A model generated the notes under the pieces. The model was given only the letters and a program-made list of their open reading frames with translations, made no database searches and was not told the DNA's origin. A DNA stretch of 8,970 nt, from contig VGXJ01000054.1 in the NCBI GenBank assembly GCA_016873375.1, positions 1 through 8,970 on the forward strand, written 5' to 3'. Each line of letters starts with the position of its first letter. Within the stretch, counting starts at the first letter, position 1. The position numbers and the translations under genes were made by a program. The stretch is from Phycisphaerae bacterium. GTDB lineage: Bacteria > Planctomycetota > Phycisphaerae > Phycisphaerales > SM1A02. This document shows positions 1 through 6,501 of this stretch, in pieces.

Positions 1-1452
1 AGCACCACGACCTGGCGCATCGGTTCTGGCCCTAGTCAGAGCCTGCAGCCAGTCTCGATCGGCCTTGGCCCGGCGCCGCATGTGGATGCACTTGCCATCG
101 ACTGGAGCGACGGCGTGACCCAGAGCGAGCTCTGGATCATGGCCGGCTCGCGACGCACGCTGGTGGAAACACAGCGACAGATCAGCAGTTGTCCCGTGAT
201 CTTTGGCTGGAATGGTCGCGAGCATGCCTTCCTCACGGATTGCCTTGGCGTGGGCGGACTTGGCTATCTCATCGAGCCCGGCGTCTACGCGCCGCCGCGG
301 CCGTGGGAGCATGTCCTGCTTGGACCAGGTTCGCTGGTTGCAGACCGTGGCGTCTATCGCCTCAAGCTCGCCGAACCCATGGAAGAGGCCTGCTGGATCG
401 ATGGCGCTCGGCTGCTGGCCTACGACCTTCCCGCTGGCTGGTCCATGGCAGTCGATGAACGCATGGGGATCAACGGACCGCAGCCGACGGGCGCACCGAT
501 CTTCTGGCGGACGGAACACCTCCCGAAGGCAGTGATGAACCGTCACGGTGGGAAGGCGGCATCCGATCGCGCACAGGGTGGAGTCGACGCCACGCGCACG
601 CAGACAGCGCTTGAGGCCGTGACCCGTGCCGATCGCGTTGCGCTTGATCCTGGTCCGATCGACCATCGTCTGATTGGACGCTTGACGGCAGATCATTCGT
701 TCGAGCTTGAGTTCGGTCTTGATCTGGCCTCCCTCAAGGATGCCTGGCTTGTCATGGATGGGTGGGTCGAGTACCCGTACTGCCAGACGATGTTCGCGGC
801 GTGGCAGGCGGGTGCAGCCTTCCGCGCACCGTCGCTCGAAGCCCGCGGCGCAGATGGAGCGTGGGTCATGGTCGCCGAGCAGTTCGGCTATCCCGCCGGC
901 ATGCCACGCCGCGCGATGCTGCCGTTGCCCGAGTTGCCCGCAGGGACCACTGCGCTGCGGCTGTCGACCAATCACCAGATCTACTGGGATCGGATGGCCG
1001 TCATCGAGTCCCAGCCAGCCCCGGTCAGTCCGATGGCGTGCAACCCACGCTCCTCGGTGGTCGTCCGTCGCGGGTACGCGCGCCGCTCCACCGGACCGCA
1101 ATTCCTGCCGCACTACGACGATGCCCGCGCGTTGCCCCTGTGGGACTGCCGCGTGCAGGTGGGGCAGTACACCGCACTGGGAGAATGCCTGCCGCTCACG
1201 GCCACGCAGGACGATGCCTGCGCGATCATCGCCGGCGGCGAGGAACTGCAGCTGGCCTTCGAGGCGCCCCCGGAACGGGCCGATCGCGTTCGCTGCTGGG
1301 TGCTCGAACTGGATGGCTGGTGCAAGGACATGGACCTCTTCACCAAGGATGGCGAGACGCTTGATCCGCAGCCCATGCGGGGCTCGGTCCGCTCGCCGAC
1401 CGCGCAAGCCTTGGATGAGCGCTTCAACACGCGTCTCCAAGGCGGGCGCTGA
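1..1452 (+). CDS. FG-GAP/ASPIC-UnbV family protein, C-terminal part (5' end outside window)
   Basis: The frame is open from base 1 to the TGA at 1450-1452, giving 483 visible residues; the true start lies to the left. A GTG at codon 28 (nt 82) sits inside a conserved domain and is not the start. Visible residues about 16-45 (nt 46-135) match the end of an ASPIC/UnbV domain (VDALAIDWSDGVTQSE), which in this family follows an FG-GAP/VCBS beta-propeller, presumably encoded upstream. Next comes a region I recognise from large ASPIC/TPR proteins of Acidobacteria and Planctomycetes: SCPVIFGWNGREHAFLTD (nt 187-240), PGVYAPP, AEPMEEACWIDGARLLAYD, then DGWVEYPY (nt 757-780) and IYWDR (nt 979-993). The last third carries VRCWVLELDGWCKDMDLFTK (nt 1288-1347), also typical of that family's end. 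About ten cysteines and the family's habits suggest an exported protein. Its biochemical role is unknown; ASPIC/UnbV names an association, not a reaction. It lies 122 nt upstream of the cytochrome gene on the same strand, so a shared role is inferred. Confidence 0.85.
   Translation, partial: STTTWRIGSGPSQSLQPVSIGLGPAPHVDALAIDWSDGVTQSELWIMAGSRRTLVETQRQISSCPVIFGWNGREHAFLTDCLGVGGLGYLIEPGVYAPPRPWEHVLLGPGSLVADRGVYRLKLAEPMEEACWIDGARLLAYDLPAGWSMAVDERMGINGPQPTGAPIFWRTEHLPKAVMNRHGGKAASDRAQGGVDATRTQTALEAVTRADRVALDPGPIDHRLIGRLTADHSFELEFGLDLASLKDAWLVMDGWVEYPYCQTMFAAWQAGAAFRAPSLEARGADGAWVMVAEQFGYPAGMPRRAMLPLPELPAGTTALRLSTNHQIYWDRMAVIESQPAPVSPMACNPRSSVVVRRGYARRSTGPQFLPHYDDARALPLWDCRVQVGQYTALGECLPLTATQDDACAIIAGGEELQLAFEAPPERADRVRCWVLELDGWCKDMDLFTKDGETLDPQPMRGSVRSPTAQALDERFNTRLQGGR
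46..135 (+). other. ASPIC/UnbV domain, terminal part
   Basis: The translated stretch holds the typical W-[SP]-DG-x-x-Q core (IDWSDGVTQ) that ends ASPIC/UnbV domains after an FG-GAP propeller. It marks the boundary between the unseen propeller part of this protein and its long C-terminal extension. Confidence 0.7.
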
Positions 1453-1561
1453 GGACCACAAGGCACCCGCTCCACGCTCTGCCGCAGGGGCTCGCCAGCC
1501 GGCAGCTTCCAACTTCAACCTGCTGGTCATATCCTGATGCGCCGATCGAGGACGGCGCACC

Positions 1562-1567
1562 TAGACT
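1562..1567 (+). promoter_or_regulatory. possible -10 element (TAGACT) for leaderless start of the cytochrome gene
   Basis: TAGACT fits the TANNNT -10 pattern and ends 7 nt before the ATG at 1575. That spacing would put the transcription start at or next to the A of the ATG. No Shine-Dalgarno sequence is seen in the usual window before the ATG; the nearest purine run, GAGGA at 1548-1552, is over 20 nt away. No convincing -35 hexamer was found. A short motif in GC-rich DNA can arise by chance, so this is a candidate only. Confidence 0.35.
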
Positions 1568-1574
1568 TTGTGCC

Positions 1575-4520
1575 ATGGCCGGTCCCGGCGAAAAATCGCT
1601 CAAGCAGCCAGTTCCACCGCGCTTGGCGCGCGTCCTGTCGGTCGTGCTTGGGCTCTTTGCGATCCTGGTCGTCAACAGCGTCTATCTGTCGGGCATCACG
1701 GTGGCGGAGTGGGCGTCGGGCCAGTCGCTGCAGAATCAGTTCTACCAGTGGATGTTCGGTGGCCATCTGCTTTTGGGTCTTGCGTTCACGCTGCCCTTCA
1801 TCGTGTTCGCGGCCGTCCACCTGCGCAACACGCATGACCGGCCCAACCGCAGTGCCGTCCGTGCGGGGTGGATCCTGTTGTGGGCCTCCGTCGGCGTGCT
1901 GGTCACGGGGTTCCTGCTCACGAATGTGGAGGTCGGAGGGCGAGATGTCGGGCTTCGAAGCCCCGACTCGCGGCGCATCGTCTACTGGCTGCATGTGGTG
2001 CTGCCGGTCGCTGCGATCTGGCTGTATGTGCTCCATCGGCTCGCGGGCCGGCGCATCAGGTGGCAGGTCGGCGCGCGCTGGGGTGCCGTCGCCGCGGCCT
2101 TCGCCATGGCCATGGTCGCGCTGCATGGCGCCGATGCGCGACCGTGGTCCACGATCGGCCCGCGCAATGCCGACTACTTCGAGCCCAGCCTTGCTCGCAC
2201 GGCCTCCGGCGGTTTCATCTCCGCCGACAGCCTGATGATGAACGAGTACTGCCTCGAGTGCCATCAGGACACCTACGACTCGTGGGCCCACTCAGTCCAC
2301 GCGGCCAGCAGCTTCAACAACCCGATGTACGCCTTCAGCGTGCGCGAGACCCGCCGTGAGGCTCACGCGCGAGAGGGTTCCGTGCAGGACGCGCGCTTCT
2401 GCGCAGGCTGCCACGATCCGGTGCCCTTCTTCTCGGGCGCCTTCGAGCACGCGCGCTTCGATGATCCGGACTACGACGTCTCGAAGGATCCACTGGGCGC
2501 CGCGAGCATCACCTGCACGGCGTGCCACTCGATCGTCGCCGTGAATTCGCCGCGCGGCAACGCCGATTACACCATCGAGGAGTCGCAGCACTACCCATTT
2601 GCCTTCAGCGAGAATCCATTCTTGAAGTGGGTCAATCGCCAGCTCATCAAGGCCAAGCCCGCGTTCCACAAGCAGACCTTCCTCAAGCCGGCCGTGCACC
2701 AGAGCACGGAATTCTGCGGGACCTGCCACAAGGTCAACCTGCCCGAGGCCGTGAACGACTACCGCTGGTTGCGCGGCCAGAATCACTACGACTCCTTCCG
2801 GCTCTCGGGCGTGAGCGGCCATGGCGTCGAGAGTTGGTACTACCCGGCCAAGGCGGAGTCGAACTGCAATGGCTGCCACATGCCTGCGCGACCGAGCGAT
2901 GACTTCGGCGCCAAGCTTCGCGACGGGCGGCTGGCGATCCTCGACCACGGCTTCGCGAGTGCCAACCCGGCCACGCCGCTGCTGTCGGGCCTTGTGGGTG
3001 CTGAGACAGTGCAGGCCGAGTGCGAGGCGTTCCTCGAGGGCACCATGCGCGTGGACCTCTTCGGCATCCGCCGCGGCAACGACATCGATGCCCCGCTCGA
3101 GGCGCCGCTCGATCCCATGCTCCCGGTCGTCTCGCCCGGCGAGCCGCTCGTCGTCGAGGTCGTCACGCGCACGCTCAAGCTTGGCCACGAGTTCACGCAG
3201 GGCACCGCCGACAGCAACGAGGTCTGGCTCGATGTCACGGTGCGTTCGGGCGATCGGATCATCGGGCGGAGCGGGGGCATCGATGGCGAGCGAGCCGTCG
3301 ATCCGTGGAGCAAGTTCTTCAACGTCTTCATGCTCGACCGCTCGGGGAAGCGGATCGATCGCCGCAATCCACAGGACATCTTCGTCCCGCTCTACAACAA
3401 CCAGATCCCGCCCGGGGCCGGCGATGTGACCCACTTCGGCCTCACGCTGCCGGGCGACCTGGCCGCGCCGGTCACGATCGATGTGGCGCTTCGCTATCGC
3501 AAGTTCGACACGACGTACATGCACTACGTCTACCCCGGCAGCGGCACCAACACGGTGCCCGTGCTGACGCTGGCGACGGACTCCGTCACGCTGCCGCTGG
3601 CCTCGGCACCGTCAGCATCGCCAACCGAGTCCGCCGCTCCAGCAACCGTGAAGCCCGAAGCAGCCGCACAAGTTCCAGCGGTCGCGGCACAAGGTCCGTC
3701 GGTCGCTACCGCACCTCAGGCGGGCGCCTCACCGCCCGCGTTCCCCGAGTGGCAGCGTTGGTACGACTACGCGATCGGCCTTTTCCGCCAAGGCAATCGT
3801 GGCAGCCAGAAGGGCGATCTGCGCGGTGCCGAGGCTGCCTTCCGCAAGGTCGAGGAATTCGGTCGTGGTGAGGGCGCGCTCGGGCTTGCTCGCGCCTACC
3901 TGAAGGAGGGCCGCCTTGACGATGCGGTGTCGGCGCTCGGCCGCGCCGGGCAGGCGTCATCGCCCGCGTACCCGTGGTCGATTGCGTGGTTCAGCGCACA
4001 GGTCGATCGCCAGAACGGCAACTTCGAGGCCGCCGTGCGGAACATGTCTGCGGTCAAGGCCAGCGGGTTCCCTCTGGCGATCGAGCGGGGCTTCGACTTC
4101 AGTCACGACGACCGCCTGCTGGTCGATCTGGCGCAGGTGCAGTACGAGTGGGCGCGATCACTGCGATCCTCGGATCCCGCTCGGGCTGCGACCCTGCTCG
4201 AGCGTGCCCGACTCAATGCGCACGATGCGATCACGCTCGATCCTGAGAGCCCAAGTGCTTGGTATGTCCTCGGGCAGGTCCGGACGGAACTTGGCGATGC
4301 GTCGGGAGCGGCTGCTGCGTATGCGGAGCACGCTCGTTACAAGCTCGATGACAACGCTCGTGATTCAGCCATCACGGCAGCCCGCGCGCGCTACCCGGCG
4401 GCGAACCATGCTGCCGAGCCGATCGTGATCTACGACCTGCAACGGCAGGGGCGCTTCGAGGCTTCGATCGCCGATCCGGCACCGGCACCCTCGCTCAGCC
4501 GCTCGCGTTCCGGCGAGTAA
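1575..4520 (+). CDS. membrane multihaem cytochrome: b-type-like membrane domain, five c-type haem motifs, TPR-like C-terminus
   Basis: This 981-residue protein is probably an electron-transfer protein of the inner membrane with a large periplasmic part. Residues 20-186 hold five predicted membrane helices (about 20-39, 63-84, 98-117, 138-156, 168-186). H64/H82 in helix 2 and H140/H154 in helix 4 could bind two b-type haems. Five CXXCH motifs follow: CLECH 226, CAGCH 276, CTACH 314, CGTCH 381, CNGCH 431. The surroundings (YDSWAHSVH, FCGTCHKVN, QNHYDSF) resemble the cytochrome c554 family. Residues about 515-665 look beta-rich (KLGHEFTQGTADSNEVWLDV), 675-722 form an Ala/Pro/Ser linker, and about 725-935 form TPR-like helical repeats. 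An odd helix count puts the c haems in the periplasm if the N-terminus is cytoplasmic. The ATG at 1575 directly precedes a basic N-terminus and the first helix, and no better start is seen. The gene lies between two ASPIC/UnbV genes. Electron donor and acceptor are unknown; quinol is a guess from the membrane histidines. Confidence 0.88.
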   Translation: MAGPGEKSLKQPVPPRLARVLSVVLGLFAILVVNSVYLSGITVAEWASGQSLQNQFYQWMFGGHLLLGLAFTLPFIVFAAVHLRNTHDRPNRSAVRAGWILLWASVGVLVTGFLLTNVEVGGRDVGLRSPDSRRIVYWLHVVLPVAAIWLYVLHRLAGRRIRWQVGARWGAVAAAFAMAMVALHGADARPWSTIGPRNADYFEPSLARTASGGFISADSLMMNEYCLECHQDTYDSWAHSVHAASSFNNPMYAFSVRETRREAHAREGSVQDARFCAGCHDPVPFFSGAFEHARFDDPDYDVSKDPLGAASITCTACHSIVAVNSPRGNADYTIEESQHYPFAFSENPFLKWVNRQLIKAKPAFHKQTFLKPAVHQSTEFCGTCHKVNLPEAVNDYRWLRGQNHYDSFRLSGVSGHGVESWYYPAKAESNCNGCHMPARPSDDFGAKLRDGRLAILDHGFASANPATPLLSGLVGAETVQAECEAFLEGTMRVDLFGIRRGNDIDAPLEAPLDPMLPVVSPGEPLVVEVVTRTLKLGHEFTQGTADSNEVWLDVTVRSGDRIIGRSGGIDGERAVDPWSKFFNVFMLDRSGKRIDRRNPQDIFVPLYNNQIPPGAGDVTHFGLTLPGDLAAPVTIDVALRYRKFDTTYMHYVYPGSGTNTVPVLTLATDSVTLPLASAPSASPTESAAPATVKPEAAAQVPAVAAQGPSVATAPQAGASPPAFPEWQRWYDYAIGLFRQGNRGSQKGDLRGAEAAFRKVEEFGRGEGALGLARAYLKEGRLDDAVSALGRAGQASSPAYPWSIAWFSAQVDRQNGNFEAAVRNMSAVKASGFPLAIERGFDFSHDDRLLVDLAQVQYEWARSLRSSDPARAATLLERARLNAHDAITLDPESPSAWYVLGQVRTELGDASGAAAAYAEHARYKLDDNARDSAITAARARYPAANHAAEPIVIYDLQRQGRFEASIADPAPAPSLSRSRSGE
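1632..2132 (+). other. five-helix membrane domain with paired histidines (candidate di-haem cytochrome b)
   Basis: Residues 20-186 of the cytochrome. The first four helices read as two similar halves: a helix ending in [ST]G (SG at 39-40, TG at 111-112), a short loop, then a helix with a histidine near each end (H64/H82 and H140/H154). H140 and H154 are 14 apart, the spacing used by classical cytochrome b; H64 and H82 are 18 apart. With the N-terminus inside, H64 and H140 lie near the periplasmic face and H82 and H154 near the cytoplasmic face, which would suit two stacked haems. Haem binding here is inferred, not shown. Confidence 0.55.
2250..2879 (+). other. pentahaem c-type cytochrome domain (five CXXCH motifs)
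   Basis: CXXCH motifs are encoded at nt 2250-2264, 2400-2414, 2514-2528, 2715-2729 and 2865-2879. Each binds a covalently attached c haem after export to the periplasm. At least ten further histidines lie in or near this region (for example H239, H242, H339, H365, H375, H404, H416), enough to give all five irons a second histidine ligand. The motif spacing and surrounding residues are closest to the cytochrome c554-like group; the exact family was not tested. Confidence 0.9.
3597..3740 (+). other. Ala/Pro/Ser-rich linker followed by TPR-like region
   Basis: Residues about 675-722 of the cytochrome are nearly all A, P, S, T, V and Q, as in flexible interdomain linkers. They separate the haem and beta-rich part from a helical tail (about 725-935) with TPR-like units, such as GDLRGAEAAFRKVEEF and AWYVLGQVRTELGDASGAA. 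The tail is probably periplasmic and could dock a partner protein. Confidence 0.65.
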
Positions 4521-4539
4521 GCGTTCTTGCCCACGCGCG

Positions 4540-4545
4540 TACGCT
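4540..4545 (+). promoter_or_regulatory. weak TANNNT element before the CRTAC1-like gene
   Basis: TACGCT lies 10 nt before the ATG at 4556, inside the 35-nt gap after the cytochrome gene. As at the cytochrome gene, no Shine-Dalgarno sequence precedes the ATG. It could be a secondary leaderless promoter, but read-through from the upstream gene explains expression equally well. The match is short and weak. Confidence 0.2.
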
Positions 4546-4555
4546 CCACGCTGCC

Positions 4556-6436
4556 ATGCATGAGCCTGCGACAGAGCCACCACCTGATGACGGCAGCATC
4601 GGTCGAGCAGCGCGCGGATCGCTCGCGGCGATCATCGCGCTGGGCGTGCTCGGCATCGGTGTCTGGCTGCTCGCGCGCAAGCCGAACCCAGTTCGTGAAG
4701 CCGATCCCTCACCTGTCGTGCCGGCCGTGCGCCGAGCGGTCGAACGGCCGCTCAGCCCGGTGCCCTTCACCGACATCGCCAAGGCTGCAGGCATCGACTT
4801 CACGCACACGACGGGTGCACGCGGCGAGTGCCTCCTCCCCGAGACGATGGGCGGCGGCGTTGGCTTCCTCGATGTCGATGGCGACGGCGATCAGGACCTG
4901 GTGCTCATCGATGGTTGCCGCTGGCAGGGCGAGCCATTTGCGAGCGAACCCGAAGCTGTGCACGACAGCGTGCGGCTCTGGACCAACGACGGCCGCGGCC
5001 AGTTCCGCGAGGCGACCAAGGGCAGTGGACTCGAGGGGCCGCGCTACGGCATGGGCGTGGCGACGGGCGATCTCGATGGCGATGGCCGCATCGATCTCTT
5101 CGTGACCACCGTTGGGCGCAACGCCGTGTACCTCAATCGGACCGAGCCGGGCGGCACGCCCAGGTTTGAGGATGCCACGGATCGCCTGAAGGTTCCGCTG
5201 GCATCGCGCTGGGGCACCAGTGCGGCGATGTTCGACGGTGACCAGGATGGCGACCTCGATGTCATCGTCTGCAACTATGTGCGCTGGTCGCGCGAGATCG
5301 ACCTGGCGGTGGACTACCGCTTGACCGGGATTGGCCGCGCGTACGGCTCGCCCACCGGGTTCGAGGGCGTCGATCTGACCTACCTGCGCAACGATGGCGT
5401 CGCGGGCCTGGTGGATGCCACGGCCGACAGCGGCTTTGCCGTCGACAACGCCAGCACGGGCAAGCCCATGGGCAAGGCGCTCGGCGTGGTGCTTGGCGAT
5501 TGGAACAGTGACCAACGCATCGATGTGGCCATCGCCAACGACACGGTCGCGAACTTCCTGTTCCGCAATGAGGGTTCCCCTGGTCGGGCAAGCTTCGTGG
5601 AGGTCGGTGCGTCGAGCGGGATCGCCTTCGATCGCAACGGCAGTTCGACGGGTGCCATGGGCATCGACACGGCATGGCTGCGTCCGCGTCAGTGGGTGAT
5701 CGCGATCGGCAACTTCGCCAACGAGATGAGCTCGCTCTATGTCGAGCGCGGCACCACGATGGCCTTCAGTGACGATGCCATCATCGAGGGGCTTGGCCCG
5801 GCGTCACGCGCGTTCCTGACCTTTGGACTCGTCATGGCCGACATGGACCTCGATGGGGATGCTGATCTTGTGCAAGCCAACGGCCACATCGAAGAACGCA
5901 TCGCGAAGGTGCAACCGAGCCAAGCCTGGCGGCAGCGGGGGCAACTCTTCCTGAACGCCGGGCATGGCGCCTCGAGCCCGCTCCTGCGTGAGCTGTCGGC
6001 CGACATGATCGGTGATCTGGCGCGACCGGTCGTCGGGCGCGGCCTGGCGACGGCCGACATCGATGGCGACGGCGACCTTGACCTGGCCCTGACCCAGGCC
6101 GGCGGCTCACCGATGCTCCTGCGCAACGACCTGCCCGCCCGCGGCCGATGGCTGCGCATCGTGCTCGAGGGCCCGCCAGGCAATCCGCAGGGGATCGGTG
6201 CGCTGGTGACTGTGGCACCGTTCGCGGTGGAGCCCGCACCCACGGCTGCGACCATCGTCAGCGGTGCACGCAGTTACCTGAGCGCGTGCGATCCGGCCTT
6301 CACGATCGGCCTTCCCGAAGGCCAGGCGCGGACCATCATCTCCGTTGCGTGGCCTGCAGGAAGCAACGCGGCCGACTCTCGCCTCGTGATCGACGGCGCT
6401 GGCAGGACGGTCGTGATCCGCGCCTCGGATCGCTGA
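4556..6436 (+). CDS. CRTAC1-type FG-GAP/ASPIC-UnbV protein, membrane-anchored
   Basis: A complete 626-residue protein. The hydrophobic segment at residues 22-40, followed by R41-K42 and with no clear AxA cleavage site, suggests a signal anchor with the rest in the periplasm. Residues 71-84 (FTDIAKAAGIDFTH) and LPETMGGGVGFLDVDGDGD are the standard opening of CRTAC1-like propellers. FG-GAP calcium loops of the form DxDxDGxxD occur at 106-114, 172-180, 227-235, 429-437 and 501-509; the one at 315-323 (DWNSDQRID) has lost part of the pattern. Residues about 540-615 fit the ASPIC/UnbV domain, ending in SVAWPAGS. Length and layout are normal for the family, so it is probably intact. Its molecular role is unknown; calcium-stabilised propellers usually act in binding. 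It starts 35 nt after the cytochrome gene on the same strand, so co-transcription is likely and it may be the cytochrome's partner. No Shine-Dalgarno sequence precedes the ATG. Confidence 0.9.
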   Translation: MHEPATEPPPDDGSIGRAARGSLAAIIALGVLGIGVWLLARKPNPVREADPSPVVPAVRRAVERPLSPVPFTDIAKAAGIDFTHTTGARGECLLPETMGGGVGFLDVDGDGDQDLVLIDGCRWQGEPFASEPEAVHDSVRLWTNDGRGQFREATKGSGLEGPRYGMGVATGDLDGDGRIDLFVTTVGRNAVYLNRTEPGGTPRFEDATDRLKVPLASRWGTSAAMFDGDQDGDLDVIVCNYVRWSREIDLAVDYRLTGIGRAYGSPTGFEGVDLTYLRNDGVAGLVDATADSGFAVDNASTGKPMGKALGVVLGDWNSDQRIDVAIANDTVANFLFRNEGSPGRASFVEVGASSGIAFDRNGSSTGAMGIDTAWLRPRQWVIAIGNFANEMSSLYVERGTTMAFSDDAIIEGLGPASRAFLTFGLVMADMDLDGDADLVQANGHIEERIAKVQPSQAWRQRGQLFLNAGHGASSPLLRELSADMIGDLARPVVGRGLATADIDGDGDLDLALTQAGGSPMLLRNDLPARGRWLRIVLEGPPGNPQGIGALVTVAPFAVEPAPTAATIVSGARSYLSACDPAFTIGLPEGQARTIISVAWPAGSNAADSRLVIDGAGRTVVIRASDR

Positions 6437-6450
6437 ACCCACCAAAGAAA

Positions 6451-6475
6451 CGGCCCCGGCGCGAGGCCGGGGCCG
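6451..6475 (-). terminator. GC-rich hairpin, intrinsic terminator for the minus-strand gene
   Basis: A perfect 10-bp stem (6451-6460 with 6466-6475) closes a 5-nt loop. Read on the minus strand it is followed by TTTCTTT (complement of 6444-6450), the U-rich tail of an intrinsic terminator, and lies 26 nt past the minus-strand stop codon. On the plus strand the tail is not T-rich, so it would end plus-strand transcription less well, although it begins 15 nt after that gene's stop. Confidence 0.78.
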
Positions 6476-6501
6476 CAAGGTCATTCACTGTGCCGCTCGG
6501 C

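Noticed and set aside
1479..1505. Hairpin CTGCCG / CGGCAG after the first gene, considered as a terminator
   Set aside because: The stem has only 6 bp, the loop is 15 nt, and no run of T follows. It is not enough to claim termination between the first gene and the cytochrome gene.
1507..1535. TTCCAA - 17 nt - TATCCT as a sigma-70-type promoter before the cytochrome gene
   Set aside because: Only 3 of 6 and 4 of 6 consensus matches; chance matches of this quality are common.
1527..3524. Two long, back-to-back minus-strand open frames (254 and 410 codons) opposite the cytochrome gene
   Set aside because: They lie antisense to a gene with clear CXXCH motifs and membrane helices. Their translations are rich in R, D, E, H and V without recognisable domains, as expected of an antisense shadow frame in high-GC DNA.
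4709..5515. 268-codon minus-strand open frame opposite the CRTAC1-like gene
   Set aside because: It is fully inside a gene with clear FG-GAP loops, and its sequence reads as the complement of those loops.
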